Shown: positions 1-8,941, counted from the first letter of the stretch. The stretch: DNA of 64,000 bases from Qipengyuania vulgaris (GCF_009827325.1 NZ_WTYC01000002.1:310001-374000); one strand, 5' to 3'. Program-made: numbers and translations. Notes: a model not told the origin generated them from the sequence alone.

Positions 1-54
1 TCTTGAAGACAGGTGGACTGCGCGACGACGAATTCGACCTCGGGGGTTTAGGCA

Positions 55-1581
55 ATGAGTGCATTCGGGCGGAAGAACGGGCCGACTGGCATGGGCGCCG
101 GATCGCGTCCGCAATTCGGTGTCGCTCGGCCGATGCATGGCGGCGGCGCACCCGATAAAGAAGACAAGAAGCAAGCTGGCGGAGAACAGTTTCCGCCGCT
201 CCCGCAGGACAGTGCTCCCCCTCCCGGCACAGGCGGTTCGGCCGCCAGTTCGGAAGCCATGGCGCGCCTGTCGGAACGCATGAATTCCACGCATTCTGGC
301 GATTCGGAAGTCGGCGGTTTCGAAGCCAGCGTACACAAGATCAAGGAGCAAGTCCTTCCCCGCTTGCTCGAACGCGTCGACCCCGAGGCGGCCGCGACGC
401 TGACGAAGGACGAACTCTCCGAAGAATTCCGTCCGATCATCATGGAAGTTCTGGCCGAACTGAAGGTCACCCTGAACCGGCGAGAACAATTTGCGCTCGA
501 GAAGGTGCTCGTCGACGAACTGCTCGGCTTCGGCCCGCTCGAAGAACTGCTAAATGACCCAGACATTTCGGACATCATGGTCAACGGCCCCGATCAGACC
601 TACATCGAAAAGAAGGGCAAACTGGTCATCGCGCCGATCCGCTTTCGTGATGAACAGCATTTGTTCCAAATCGCCCAGCGCATCGTTAACCAGGTCGGTC
701 GCCGTGTCGACCAGACGACCCCATTGGCCGACGCCCGGTTGAAAGACGGGTCACGTGTCAACGTCATCGTGCCGCCGCTCTCACTACGCGGCACCGCGAT
801 CTCGATCCGTAAATTCTCCGAGAAGCCGATCACGCTCGACATGCTGCAGGGCTTCGGTTCGATGAGCGAGAAGATGTGTACGGCGCTCAAGATCGCAGGC
901 GCCTGCCGTATGAATATCGTCATTTCGGGCGGCACGGGCTCTGGTAAAACGACGATGCTCAACGCCCTGTCAAAGATGATCGACCCGGGCGAGCGCGTTC
1001 TCACCATCGAGGACGCCGCAGAACTTCGGCTGCAGCAGCCGCACTGGCTGCCGCTCGAAACGCGCCCGCCGAACCTCGAAGGACAAGGCGCGATTACCAT
1101 CGGCGACCTCGTAAAGAACGCACTGCGTATGCGCCCCGACCGCATCATTCTTGGCGAAATCCGCGGCGCGGAATGTTTCGACCTACTTGCGGCGATGAAC
1201 ACGGGCCACGACGGATCGATGTGTACACTTCACGCGAACAGTCCGCGCGAATGCCTCGGCCGCATGGAAAACATGATCCTGATGGGCGATATCAAAATCC
1301 CCAAGGAAGCCATCAGCCGCCAGATCGCCGAATCAGTGGATCTGGTTGTTCAGGTCAAGCGACTTCGCGACGGTTCGCGCCGCACCACCAACATCACCGA
1401 GGTGATCGGGATGGAAGGCGACGTGATCGTAACGCAGGAACTGTTCAAGTTCGAATATCTGGACGAGAGCGAGGACGGCAAGATCATGGGCGAGTATCGC
1501 AGTTCAGGCCTGCGTCCCTACACTCTAGAAAAGGCCCGCCAGTTCGGCTTCGACCAGGCCTATCTCGAAGCCTGCCTCTAG
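55..1581 (+). CDS. cpaF: CpaF/TadA-type secretion ATPase of the Flp pilus system
   Basis: Hexameric cytoplasmic ATPase that powers assembly of tight-adherence (Flp/type IVc) pili. The 508-residue protein has a disordered, Pro/Gly-rich N-terminus (about 1-85), an N-terminal domain and a RecA-like ATPase core. Visible motifs are Walker A GGTGSGKTT near residue 293, the Asp box (TIEDAAELRLQQ), Walker B-like DRIILGEIRG near 363 and the His box CTLHANSP near 393. The ATG is preceded by a GGGGG Shine-Dalgarno-like run. The rest of the cpa/tad operon must lie to the left of the window if it is intact; the next genes to the right are not tad genes, so cpaF may be the last gene of its operon here. Confidence 0.95.
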   Translation: MSAFGRKNGPTGMGAGSRPQFGVARPMHGGGAPDKEDKKQAGGEQFPPLPQDSAPPPGTGGSAASSEAMARLSERMNSTHSGDSEVGGFEASVHKIKEQVLPRLLERVDPEAAATLTKDELSEEFRPIIMEVLAELKVTLNRREQFALEKVLVDELLGFGPLEELLNDPDISDIMVNGPDQTYIEKKGKLVIAPIRFRDEQHLFQIAQRIVNQVGRRVDQTTPLADARLKDGSRVNVIVPPLSLRGTAISIRKFSEKPITLDMLQGFGSMSEKMCTALKIAGACRMNIVISGGTGSGKTTMLNALSKMIDPGERVLTIEDAAELRLQQPHWLPLETRPPNLEGQGAITIGDLVKNALRMRPDRIILGEIRGAECFDLLAAMNTGHDGSMCTLHANSPRECLGRMENMILMGDIKIPKEAISRQIAESVDLVVQVKRLRDGSRRTTNITEVIGMEGDVIVTQELFKFEYLDESEDGKIMGEYRSSGLRPYTLEKARQFGFDQAYLEACL

Positions 1582-1585
1582 GGCT

Positions 1586-1810
1586 CTAGCCGCGGATCAT
1601 GCCCGGTATCGCGACGGCCAGCAGCCCGCCGCCCACCACGGCGCAAATCAGAAAAAGCCCGGTCCAGGGCACCCATCCTACGCCGTCGATCTTCGCCCGC
1701 TTGGCGCGTCGGCGCTCCATCACCAGGGTGATACCGGCGAATAGCAAGAATCCCGCTCCCCAAACGGCAAGGATGTCCGCTTCGCTGGCAAATGTCAGAA
1801 ATTCGCGCAT
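1586..1810 (-). CDS. small two-helix membrane protein, unknown function
   Basis: A 74-residue protein with two hydrophobic segments (roughly residues 10-30 and 48-70) separated by a strongly basic loop rich in Arg and Lys (ERRRAKRAKID). It is convergent with cpaF and ends 4 bp from the cpaF stop, so the two genes share a terminus. I do not recognise a family. The topology (two transmembrane helices joined by a positive loop) predicts an inner-membrane hairpin with the loop in the cytoplasm. It could be a small assembly or stress protein; no function can be assigned from sequence. Confidence 0.6.
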   Translation of the reverse strand: MREFLTFASEADILAVWGAGFLLFAGITLVMERRRAKRAKIDGVGWVPWTGLFLICAVVGGGLLAVAIPGMIRG

Positions 1811-1859
1811 CGCGGCGCCATATGGGTTGCAGCCGGTCTTCTGCCAAGCTGGCGTTCAG

Positions 1860-1884
1860 GGAACCGGGTTATAGCTTGGTCGTT
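1860..1884 (+). promoter_or_regulatory. EcfG-like general stress promoter (GGAAC-N16-CGTT)
   Basis: GGAAC at 1860-1864 is followed after exactly 16 bp by CGTT at 1881-1884. This matches the known alphaproteobacterial EcfG (general stress sigma factor) consensus GGAAC-N16/17-CGTT. It lies 49 bp upstream of the first entericidin ATG, the correct distance and orientation for its promoter. The match is seen directly; sigma-factor use is inferred. Confidence 0.7.
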
Positions 1885-1933
1885 CCTTTCTGTTGAACGC
1901 CCTATGGTCGGGCTCTTCGGGAAGGATATAACC

Positions 1934-2065
1934 ATGATCAAGAAGCTAATGCTCGCCCTTGGAATTACCACGATGAGCCTCGCCGCCACTGCCTGCAACA
2001 CAGTCCAGGGTTTTGGCGAAGACATCGAATCCGTCGGCGAAACCGGTGAGGATGTAATCGATTAA
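1934..2065 (+). CDS. entericidin A/B family lipoprotein, copy 1
   Basis: A 43-residue lipoprotein. It has a basic start (MIKK), a hydrophobic core and a lipobox-like Ala-Thr-Ala-Cys before an entericidin-type mature part with the pattern CNTVQGFGEDIESVGE. Mature entericidins are tiny envelope lipoproteins linked in E. coli to stress-induced lysis and an antidote pair. The Shine-Dalgarno GAAGGA sits 7 bp before the ATG. A GGAAC-N16-CGTT promoter lies upstream, so induction by general stress is likely. A paralogue follows 3 bp downstream. Confidence 0.85.
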   Translation: MIKKLMLALGITTMSLAATACNTVQGFGEDIESVGETGEDVID

Positions 2066-2068
2066 GCC

Positions 2069-2218
2069 ATGAAAAAGAAAACAGAATTCTTCCGCAAATC
2101 CGCAATCCTCATATCGGCAGCAGCGTTATCGCTAGGCGCCGCAGGGTGTAACGCGGTCAAAGGCTTGGGGCAGGACATTGAGTCCGTCGGTCAAGCGGGC
2201 GAGGAAGCGATCGACTGA
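2069..2218 (+). CDS. entericidin A/B family lipoprotein, copy 2
   Basis: A 49-residue paralogue of the preceding gene, starting 3 bp after its stop. The start is basic (MKKK), and Gly-Ala-Ala-Gly-Cys forms the lipobox. The mature part reads CNAVKGLGQDIESVGQAGEEAID, again the entericidin pattern, and shares the IESVG core with copy 1. The two genes are evidently a tandem duplication co-transcribed from the stress promoter. Whether they act as an antidote/toxin pair like EcnA/EcnB cannot be told; both here look equally entericidin-like. Confidence 0.82.
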   Translation: MKKKTEFFRKSAILISAAALSLGAAGCNAVKGLGQDIESVGQAGEEAID

Positions 2219-2249
2219 TCGCGCTTCTGCATTTGCGAAGAATCACGAG

Positions 2250-2275
2250 ACGCCCGCCCTTACCGGCGGGCGTTT
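2250..2275 (+). terminator. rho-independent terminator after the entericidin pair
   Basis: An 8-bp perfect GC stem (2251-2258 with 2265-2272, extendable by an A-T pair) with loop CTTACC, followed by TTTCTATTT. It sits 32 bp after the second entericidin stop and abuts the convergent DUF938 gene. Confidence 0.85.
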
Positions 2276-2869
2276 CTATTTGCGGCGATACACTAGAACC
2301 AAATTATTGGCGGGCATTTCATACCTCGCCGTGCGGATGAATGCCGAACGCTGTGCCAGTTCATCCATGTCTCTGATGTGCCGCAGGCCCCACAAAGAAT
2401 TGCGGCTGCGCAGGCTCTCGTCGAACGCCGCATTGGATGGAGCGGTCTTGTTCCGGTCCTCCAGATATGGTCCGTAGAGAACAAGAGGGGCACTCTTTTC
2501 GAGTATCCCCCCTGCTTTTGCAAAAAGGCTCCGGGTTGCCTCCCAAGGGCTGATATGAACCATATTGATACACACCACGGCGTCGGCCTGCGCCACCGGC
2601 CAGTCTTCCATCTCGGCGTCCAGCATTAGGGGCGGCAGGAGATTGGCAAGCCCCTCTTCCTCCGCCCAAGCCGCAATCGACCTAAGGGCGGACGCGTCCT
2701 GGTCGGTCGGCCGCCATTGCAATCCGGGAAAACGCCGCGCCATGAAAACGGCGTGCTCGCCGGTGCCACTGGCGACCTCCAGAACAAGGCCGCTCTTGGG
2801 CAATTCCTTTTCAAGTACCTCCGCTATCGGTGCGGAGTTTCGAGCGGCAGCAGGCGATGTTCGCTTCAA
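2276..2869 (-). CDS. DUF938 family SAM-dependent methyltransferase-like protein
   Basis: A 197-residue protein with a class I SAM-binding glycine motif (EVASGTGEHAVF, near residue 27) and the DUF938 hallmark N-terminus KRTSPAAARN. I place the start at a TTG (2869) whose last bases overlap the stop of the upstream acyl-CoA synthetase gene (TTGA). This gives the family's usual start one residue before KRTSP. A longer reading frame continues upstream but runs through the synthetase gene. Substrate is unknown for the family; animal members are called methyltransferase-like 26. Translational coupling to the synthetase is likely. Confidence 0.85.
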   Translation of the reverse strand: MKRTSPAAARNSAPIAEVLEKELPKSGLVLEVASGTGEHAVFMARRFPGLQWRPTDQDASALRSIAAWAEEEGLANLLPPLMLDAEMEDWPVAQADAVVCINMVHISPWEATRSLFAKAGGILEKSAPLVLYGPYLEDRNKTAPSNAAFDESLRSRNSLWGLRHIRDMDELAQRSAFIRTARYEMPANNLVLVYRRK

Positions 2870-4416
2870 TTGACCTGCCGCTCGCGTCCAGCCCAATAGG
2901 GTGCGCGCAAATCCTTGCGGAGGATCTTCCCGCTGGCGTTGCGGGGCATCACCTCGATCACGTCGATACTCTTGGGAACCTTGAACCCGGCAACTCTTTC
3001 CTTGGTCCATTCGATCAACGAGTCCGGATCGATCTGCTGCCCGGGCTTGGCTACGATGCAAGCCTTTACCGCTTCGCCCCAAGTATCGTCAGGCACTCCG
3101 ATTACCGCAACTTCGCCCACCGCCGGGTGTCCGTAGATCGCGCTTTCGACCTGGGCTGGATAGACGTTTTCTCCCCCGGAGATGATCATGTCCTTCATCC
3201 GGTCCTGAATATAAACATAGCCATCCTCGTCCATATAGGCGGCATCGCCAGTGTGCATCCAGCCGTCCCTGAGTGAGCTTTGGGTCGCTTCGGGAAGGTT
3301 CCAGTAGCAGGCCATGTTGGAGGGGCTCCTGCAGACAAGTTCGCCCACTTCGCCGCGCAGCAATTCCTCGCCGTTCTCACCGACCACTTGCAACTCCACA
3401 CCGGGCACGGCTTTCCCCGCCGATTTCATCCGCTGGTTCCCGGCCAGATCGTGATCCTCGGGCGGAAGGACGGCAATCGTGCCGGTCGTCTCGGTCATGC
3501 CGTAGCACTGCAGAAACCCGGCATCCGGGATGGTTCTTACCGCCTCGCGCAGCAGGTCGAGCGGGATCGGTGCGGCCCCATAGAGAACGTATTTGACGCC
3601 TGTCATGTTGGTCGTCTTCGCGCGTGGATGCTGGACGACCATCTGCAGGGCGGCAGGTACTATGAACAGGCGCGTTATACCCTGCTCGAACGCGTCAAGC
3701 ACGCCATCGGGCGTGAATTCCTCCTGCACGATGGCGCGAATGCCCGAACCCATCGCCATGATACCCAGCCCGGTTCCGCCGATATGCGCGCAGGGCATGC
3801 AGACGAGGATCGCCTCATCCTCGTCGAAATGCGACCAGGGCTGTTCCGCATCCTGGCTTGGGAGCCGGAGGGAAAAGAGGTTGCGATTGGTCAGCACCGC
3901 CCCTTTCGGATTGCCCGTGGTTCCCGAAGTGTAGAGCTGGAGCACGGCATCGTCCGGTCCGGCAGGCACGAAATCGTCTGCCCGTGCAGCATCGATCGCG
4001 GCAGCCGCATCGGGCGTAGTCGCCACTGCGGGCGGCGTATCCATCTGGCTGCAGGCCGTCGCCGCCATGTCCTCGAAACCACGGCCAACGAAGATCAGTT
4101 TTGCGCCCGTATCGCCAAGTATGAAGCCGATCTCGGGCGCGGCCAGCCGCCAGCCGATCGGGACCATTACCGCACCCATCCTCGCAGCCGAATAGAACAG
4201 CTCGAAATAATGGCGCGAGTTCTTGCCGAGCCATGCAATCCGGTCACCCTTCCGCACGCCCCGCGCCCTCAGCATCGAAACGATCTTGCGGCTGCGCGTT
4301 TCGAGCTCGCTGAACGTCAGCGCCTCGCCTTCCTGTTCGAGAGCCGTATTATCGGGGCGCTGTGCGGCCCAGTGGCGGATGAACTGGTCGAAACTCAGCT
4401 TCGGCTCTTCACTCAT
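2866..4416 (-). CDS. AMP-forming acyl-CoA synthetase (acyl-adenylate ligase)
   Basis: A 516-residue ANL-superfamily enzyme that activates a carboxylic acid to its CoA thioester through an acyl-adenylate. Core motifs are LYTSGTTGNPKG (about 160-171), the Y-G-M-T-E-T motif (QCYGMTETTG), the hinge region with GGENVYP and the C-terminal catalytic Lys in NASGKILRKDLR. The ATG at 4416 has AGGAGAG 7 bp upstream; the 67-codon extension upstream of it is not needed. It is probably a long- or medium-chain fatty acid or aromatic acid ligase, but the exact substrate is not visible. It overlaps the DUF938 gene by 4 bp. Confidence 0.88.
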   Translation of the reverse strand: MSEEPKLSFDQFIRHWAAQRPDNTALEQEGEALTFSELETRSRKIVSMLRARGVRKGDRIAWLGKNSRHYFELFYSAARMGAVMVPIGWRLAAPEIGFILGDTGAKLIFVGRGFEDMAATACSQMDTPPAVATTPDAAAAIDAARADDFVPAGPDDAVLQLYTSGTTGNPKGAVLTNRNLFSLRLPSQDAEQPWSHFDEDEAILVCMPCAHIGGTGLGIMAMGSGIRAIVQEEFTPDGVLDAFEQGITRLFIVPAALQMVVQHPRAKTTNMTGVKYVLYGAAPIPLDLLREAVRTIPDAGFLQCYGMTETTGTIAVLPPEDHDLAGNQRMKSAGKAVPGVELQVVGENGEELLRGEVGELVCRSPSNMACYWNLPEATQSSLRDGWMHTGDAAYMDEDGYVYIQDRMKDMIISGGENVYPAQVESAIYGHPAVGEVAVIGVPDDTWGEAVKACIVAKPGQQIDPDSLIEWTKERVAGFKVPKSIDVIEVMPRNASGKILRKDLRAPYWAGRERQVN

Positions 4417-4471
4417 GCGGCTCTCCTCTGCGGGAGCCATCATGCCATGCCGCATGACGCACGCAAGAACC

Positions 4472-4924
4472 CTATTGCCAGCGACCGCTTGCCCTCGCCC
4501 GGCGTTCACGCACGCCAAGCCAGACGAGCAGACCCAGCGGCCCGGCGAAGAAGGTCGCCAGCAGGATCGGAGCCTGGAGGATGCGCGAGAACCCCTTCGC
4601 ATCGGCATCGCGGGCAATCCAGAGGCCGACGAAAAGATCGAAAGCGAGATAGTGGATCCAGCCTACGGTCACCCCGCCGTCGCTCGCAAAGATCGACCTG
4701 ACACCCTCTATGGAACCGAAATCAAGTCCGGACCCGTTGCCGCCGACGGGGTCGAGGCCTCCGGAAAGGATCCCGAGGAGGCCGATGACATAGGCGAGAC
4801 ACAGCAGGCCGATGCCAAGGTAAAGCACCGCTGCAAGCAGTGCGGGCCAACGGGGTAGCGCGATCAACGCAGTCCAGCATATCAGCGCCAGGATGTTGGC
4901 GAAGGCGAATGCGATGTCCCACAT
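4472..4924 (-). CDS. ABA4-like family (DUF4281) integral membrane protein
   Basis: A 150-residue protein with four hydrophobic segments and the family signature GWIHYLAFDLFVGLWI near residues 88-103. Plant ABA4 is needed for neoxanthin formation; bacterial members, common in pigmented alphaproteobacteria, are uncharacterised, though some relatives act in carotenoid chemistry. The gene is leftward, 55 bp before the acyl-CoA synthetase start and 12 bp after the NAD(P)-binding gene, so one leftward operon is possible. A link to carotenoid metabolism is inference only. Confidence 0.75.
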   Translation of the reverse strand: MWDIAFAFANILALICWTALIALPRWPALLAAVLYLGIGLLCLAYVIGLLGILSGGLDPVGGNGSGLDFGSIEGVRSIFASDGGVTVGWIHYLAFDLFVGLWIARDADAKGFSRILQAPILLATFFAGPLGLLVWLGVRERRARASGRWQ

Positions 4925-4936
4925 GTCTTGGTTACC

Positions 4937-5632
4937 TCAGTCTTCGACCAGCGCTGGCAGGCTGTTAGCCGCCCGCTTGATCGCGTCATTGTCGTGGACG
5001 AACCGTCCGCGTGCCGCGCGTTTCGCGAGGGCGATCGCACCCTTGGCTACAAGATCGGCCTTGATCCCCCGATATTGCCGGTATTTGCCATGCATGAAGA
5101 GATTGGCAATCGGCGCCGCCGCTATTCCGAGGCGTTCGGCAGTGCGGCGATCATTCTCGCGTTCTCCCACCAGCAATCCGGGGCGCAGGATGTCGAGACG
5201 CGGGAAGCGCAATCGCGTGAGTTCCCGCTCGGCCTCACCCTTGACGCGCAGGTAGAAGCTTTTTGCAGCGGTGTCGGCTCCTACCGAACTCAGAGCCACG
5301 AACCGATCGACGCCATGCTCAAGAGCAGCCCGGGCAGTTTGTAGCACCAGTTCCTGATCGACCGCGCGAAAAGCCGCCTCGTCCTCTCCGGCCTTTTTCC
5401 ATGTCGTGCCTAGCGCGCAGATCACCGCCTTGGGACGCAGTGCTTCGAAAACCTCACCCCATTTGGCTGGATCGGCCACGAAGTATTCGATGCGGATGCC
5501 CGAAGGGAGCGCAGCCTCTCGCCGTGCTATCGCCTGGAGACGAACATCTTCGCGCCCCACGCATTCTTCGATCACCTTGCCGCCGATCAGACCTGTGGCA
5601 CCGACCAGACACAGGCGTAGTGCATCAGACAT
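4937..5632 (-). CDS. NAD(P)-binding Rossmann protein, atypical SDR (HTATIP2/YbjT-like)
   Basis: A 231-residue atypical short-chain dehydrogenase. The N-terminal glycine motif VGATGLIGG (about 9-17) binds NAD(P); the core has [13 protein letters not shown] and [13 protein letters not shown], and [13 protein letters not shown] lies near residue 150, a pattern shared with HTATIP2 and YraR-like proteins. The classical Tyr-x-x-x-Lys catalytic pair appears as [10 protein letters not shown] (Tyr and Lys three apart). Its start overlaps the dGTPase stop by 8 bp, so the two are co-translated. Substrate unknown. Confidence 0.78.
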   Translation of the reverse strand: MSDALRLCLVGATGLIGGKVIEECVGREDVRLQAIARREAALPSGIRIEYFVADPAKWGEVFEALRPKAVICALGTTWKKAGEDEAAFRAVDQELVLQTARAALEHGVDRFVALSSVGADTAAKSFYLRVKGEAERELTRLRFPRLDILRPGLLVGERENDRRTAERLGIAAAPIANLFMHGKYRQYRGIKADLVAKGAIALAKRAARGRFVHDNDAIKRAANSLPALVED

Positions 5633-6785
5633 TAGAGAGTCCTTCCGGTGCCCTGCCGTAAATGCGGCGGCATTGGTCGATCGCGAAGCGGTCGGTCATC
5701 CCGGCAATGAAATCGGCGATATGGCGGCTCTTCTCCGGGTCGCCAGCGGGAAGCCGTTCGACCCAGTCGTCGGGCATTGATGCAGGGTCCTGCTGATAGG
5801 CCGCGAAAAGCTTCGCCACGACTTCGCGGGCCTTTTCGGCAGTCTGGATTTGCTCAGGATGATAGTAGAGCCGCTGGTACATGAATTTCTTGAGCCGACG
5901 TTCCTCGGCGGCAAGCGAAGGTGAAAATCCGGCGAGTTGCTTCCCCGCACTTCGCACCCCCTCGATATCCTGCATTCCCTGCACATTCTCGCGCGTATGC
6001 TTGATAACGTCGTTCACCATCAGGCCGATCTGACTGCGGATTAATTCGCGCGACTGGGTTTCACGCGGAGCATGGGGGAATCGCCGTTCGACGCGCCGGA
6101 ACTGCTCGGCCAGGAAATCGATCTCCATGAGATCGTCGAGATCGAGGAAACCGGCACGCAGGCCGTCATCGATATCGTGATTGTCATAGGCGATGTCGTC
6201 CGCCACCGCAGCCACCTGCGCCTCGAGCGATGGCCATTCGCCGAGTTCGAGCGGAAAAGCCGTGTCGATTTCCGCCAAGGCCCAGTTGGCCGCTCCGACC
6301 GGGCCATTGTGCTTGGCCATGCCCTCCAGAGTTTCCCAAGTGAGATTCAGGCCAACGTGATCGGGGTAAGGACTTTCGATCCGCGTCAGCGTGCGGATTC
6401 CCTGCGCATTGTGATCATAGCCACCTGCGTGACCCATGGACTGTTCCAGGGCTTTCTCTCCCGCATGGCCGAACGGCGGATGACCGATATCATGGGCGAG
6501 GCAAAGCGCTTCGGTCAGGTCCTCGTCGAGCCCCAACTCGCGTGCGATGACGCGGCCGATCTGCGCGACCTCGATGCTGTGCGTAAGCCGCGTCCGATAA
6601 TGGTCGCCGTCAGGAGCGATGAATACCTGGGTCTTCGACCGGAGGCGCCGGAAGGCGATCGAATGGATAATCCGGTCGCGGTCACGCTGGAACTCGCTGC
6701 GGGGTCCCCGCGCACCGTCGCGGTTTTCGGCGAATTCGCGTCCGCGCGAGTGCGCAGGATCGGCAGCGTAGGGAGCTCTTTGCAT
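5625..6785 (-). CDS. dgt: deoxyguanosinetriphosphate triphosphohydrolase-like protein
   Basis: A 386-residue HD-domain dNTPase that releases tripolyphosphate from dGTP or other dNTPs and so keeps nucleotide pools in balance. Metal ligands are visible: His in THSIEVAQ, the His-Asp pair in [15 protein letters not shown], and a later Asp in [11 protein letters not shown]. The basic [17 protein letters not shown] near residue 40 is typical of the type 2/3 alphaproteobacterial form. The first ATG of the frame gives the usual N-terminus for the family. It is the first gene of the leftward group that continues to the DUF938 gene. Confidence 0.93.
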   Translation of the reverse strand: MQRAPYAADPAHSRGREFAENRDGARGPRSEFQRDRDRIIHSIAFRRLRSKTQVFIAPDGDHYRTRLTHSIEVAQIGRVIARELGLDEDLTEALCLAHDIGHPPFGHAGEKALEQSMGHAGGYDHNAQGIRTLTRIESPYPDHVGLNLTWETLEGMAKHNGPVGAANWALAEIDTAFPLELGEWPSLEAQVAAVADDIAYDNHDIDDGLRAGFLDLDDLMEIDFLAEQFRRVERRFPHAPRETQSRELIRSQIGLMVNDVIKHTRENVQGMQDIEGVRSAGKQLAGFSPSLAAEERRLKKFMYQRLYYHPEQIQTAEKAREVVAKLFAAYQQDPASMPDDWVERLPAGDPEKSRHIADFIAGMTDRFAIDQCRRIYGRAPEGLSNV

Positions 6786-6880
6786 GGAGCTATGTGGCTT
6801 AGGTGAGCCGATTCACCTCGACAACGTGAACGAAACGCGAACCCCTCGGGTTTTCGGCAAGAAGCACCGCTGCGGCGGGC

Positions 6881-6916
6881 AAAAAAAGGGTCGCGTGTCC
6901 TCACGACACGCGACCC
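6881..6916 (-). terminator. rho-independent terminator of the S8 protease gene
   Basis: A 12-bp perfect stem (6888-6899 with 6905-6916) with a 5-nt loop. Read on the minus strand it is followed by seven T residues. It lies 25 bp after the protease stop and separates it from dgt. Confidence 0.92.
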
Positions 6917-6940
6917 ATTCAGGAATGCGACCTCAACCGA

Positions 6941-8071
6941 TCAGTTGATGCCGATGGTGTCCGGATTTCCATCCGGATCGCCGTTCACACTTCCGCCGCT
7001 CCGCGGTGTGCCTAGCAGCAGGAGACCGGCCATGTGCGGGCTGGCCATAGAAGTTCCCGACAGCGTCGCATAGCCGCCACCCTTGTAGGTCGAGAGGATT
7101 GACGAGCCTGGCTGTGCGTAGTCAACCGGCGGGTTGCCGTAGTTCGAAAAGCTCGACCAGTTATCACCCTGCGCGAACGAACTGATGGTATAGATGTTCG
7201 GATGATTTGCGGAAGCAGGCGACTTGGTCGTGGCGCTGGTGCTTTCGTTGCCCGCTGCCAATGCGAACTCGAGTCCGCCCTGAGCAGCAGCGATGACCGC
7301 ATCGTTCAGCGCCTGGCTGAATCCGCCGCCGAGCGACATGTTCGCCACGTCGTCCGAATTGGCGATCGATGCAGCATATTCGATCCCGGCGATCACGCCG
7401 CTGGTCGAACCCGAACCACGACGGTCGAGTACCTTGATCCCGACCACGGTAACGCCGGGAGCTACGCCCACCACGCCAATGCCATTGCCTTTGATGGCGG
7501 CAATCGTGCCCGCGACATGTGTTCCGTGACCATTGCCGTCATCCGCATCCTTGTCGCGCGTGAAATTGGCCGCGAGACTGACATCCACATTCAGATCGGG
7601 ATGGTCGAGATCCACTCCACTGTCGATAACAAGCGCGCGGCCCGTAGCGCCCGTCTGGCCGCCACCGACGCGCGTGACACCCCAAGGAGTGGACTCGCTC
7701 GGCTGGCTTCCGCCATCGTTACCGCCGCCGCCTGGTCCCTTGCCCGGAGGCGGAGCACTGACGCTGTATACCTGGTCCTGTTCGCAATAGGCGATGCGCG
7801 GGTTGTTCGCCTGCATCTTGGCGACCGCCTGCGGGGCTGCGTTCACCGCAAACCCGCGAATGGTACGCTCGTATGTGAACTTCACGTTCGCGCCCGCAGC
7901 GCGAGCCGAACGGTTGGCTTCCGCCTTGACCTGACCCTTGCCGACCAGCCCCGGATTGAAAACGCAAACATACTGATTTTCGATTTTTTGCGCGGCGGCG
8001 GGTGTAGCCACAGCTGCGCCGGCAAGCGCAATGACGCTCGCGGTGGCGAGCCGACCCAAGTCGATTTTCAT
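6941..8071 (-). CDS. secreted S8 family (subtilisin-like) serine protease
   Basis: A 376-residue exported protease. The signal peptide (about 1-28) ends in ATPAAAQ. An inhibitor-I9-like propeptide region follows (VCVFNPGLV to IAYCEQDQVY), then a Gly/Pro-rich linker (PPPGKGPGGGGNDGG) and the catalytic domain. The Asp lies in ALVIDSGVDLDHPD, the His in GNGHGTHVAGT and the Ser in LSGTSMASPHMAGLL. The ATG at 8071 has AGGGA 7 bp upstream, and an ATG six codons earlier is less likely. The domain ends soon after the active Ser and there is no C-terminal extension. A single-gene unit with its own strong terminator. Likely periplasmic or extracellular protein turnover. Confidence 0.93.
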   Translation of the reverse strand: MKIDLGRLATASVIALAGAAVATPAAAQKIENQYVCVFNPGLVGKGQVKAEANRSARAAGANVKFTYERTIRGFAVNAAPQAVAKMQANNPRIAYCEQDQVYSVSAPPPGKGPGGGGNDGGSQPSESTPWGVTRVGGGQTGATGRALVIDSGVDLDHPDLNVDVSLAANFTRDKDADDGNGHGTHVAGTIAAIKGNGIGVVGVAPGVTVVGIKVLDRRGSGSTSGVIAGIEYAASIANSDDVANMSLGGGFSQALNDAVIAAAQGGLEFALAAGNESTSATTKSPASANHPNIYTISSFAQGDNWSSFSNYGNPPVDYAQPGSSILSTYKGGGYATLSGTSMASPHMAGLLLLGTPRSGGSVNGDPDGNPDTIGIN

Positions 8072-8205
8072 AATGCAGTCCCTTCCCATGAGTTTGAGGA
8101 AGGGGATGATGCCTTGCCGGCCCTGCAGGACAAGGCAGCTATGGTTAAATTGCCCCGAAGATTCCGGGCACGTTACAAAAATGTCGCAAATCTACAAGTT
8201 AGGTT

Positions 8206-8895
8206 TCATTCCAAAATCCAATCGGCCGCGGCACGGCAATGGATATCGGTTGAATCGAAGACTGGCAGGACATTTGCATCGGTGTCGACCACCAGTTCCA
8301 GTTCCGTGCAGGCCAGCACGATTGCCTTCGCACCCTGCTTTTCCTTCATGGTGATAATGGTCTTGAGTGCACGCTCGGCATCGCGCGTCACTCGGCCAAG
8401 CATCAATTCCTTGTAGATGATGCCGTCCACCAGTTCGACTTCATTGGGATCGGGCGGCAGCAGGTCCACTCCATGCGCGACCAGCCGTTGCCGGTAGAAA
8501 CTCTCCGTCATGACGAAACGCGTGCCGAGCAGGGCTGCGCTTTGGCAATCCGCCTCTGCCATCGCCTTACCGACGGCATCGGCGATGTGGATCACGGGAA
8601 TGGAAATCGCCTCGGCCACGCGGTCGTAGCTCTTGTGCATGGTGTTTGCGGCAATGACGATGCCTTCCGCCCCGGCAGCTTCGAGCTTGCGGGCGCTCTC
8701 CACGAGGATCGCAGCGATTGTATCCCAGTCATCGGTGTTCTTGGCGCCGACGATGCGTGAATAGTCCAGGCTATCGATCACCATGGGCGCGCTGGCCATG
8801 GGCTGCGCGCGTTTCTGCACCAGCTTGTTGATACGTTCGTAATAGGCGCGGGTGGAAATCCAGCTCATCCCGCCGATGAGACCCAATGTGCGCAA
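8206..8895 (-). CDS. aspartate/glutamate racemase family protein (YgeA-like)
   Basis: A 229-residue member of the Asp/Glu racemase family, closest in pattern to E. coli YgeA. It begins with the family start RTLGLIGGMSWISTRAYY and ends with PVFDSTDIH. The C-terminal catalytic Cys is present in LACTELELVV. In E. coli YgeA the first acid/base residue is the Thr of CTNTMHK; here the stretch reads AANTMHK, so that position is Ala. The protein therefore has one of two expected catalytic residues. It may be a one-sided enzyme, use another substrate, or be catalytically impaired. Stand-alone leftward gene. Confidence 0.8.
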   Translation of the reverse strand: MRTLGLIGGMSWISTRAYYERINKLVQKRAQPMASAPMVIDSLDYSRIVGAKNTDDWDTIAAILVESARKLEAAGAEGIVIAANTMHKSYDRVAEAISIPVIHIADAVGKAMAEADCQSAALLGTRFVMTESFYRQRLVAHGVDLLPPDPNEVELVDGIIYKELMLGRVTRDAERALKTIITMKEKQGAKAIVLACTELELVVDTDANVLPVFDSTDIHCRAAADWILE

Positions 8896-8941
8896 GAGTA
8901 GCGCTCCCTCTGTAACCGTTATGCCGCCCCTGTGCGGCCCA

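Noticed and set aside
1-58. Tail of an upstream gene (for example cpaE) before cpaF
   Set aside because: One frame is open from base 2 and ends in TGA overlapping the cpaF ATG (ATGA), but only 18 residues are visible and none is diagnostic; another frame ends at bases 4-6. The choice cannot be made.
3280-4701. 473-codon open frame on the plus strand opposite the acyl-CoA synthetase
   Set aside because: It is the antisense shadow of a well-supported gene in GC-rich DNA; the translation has no family motifs and is rich in Arg and His.
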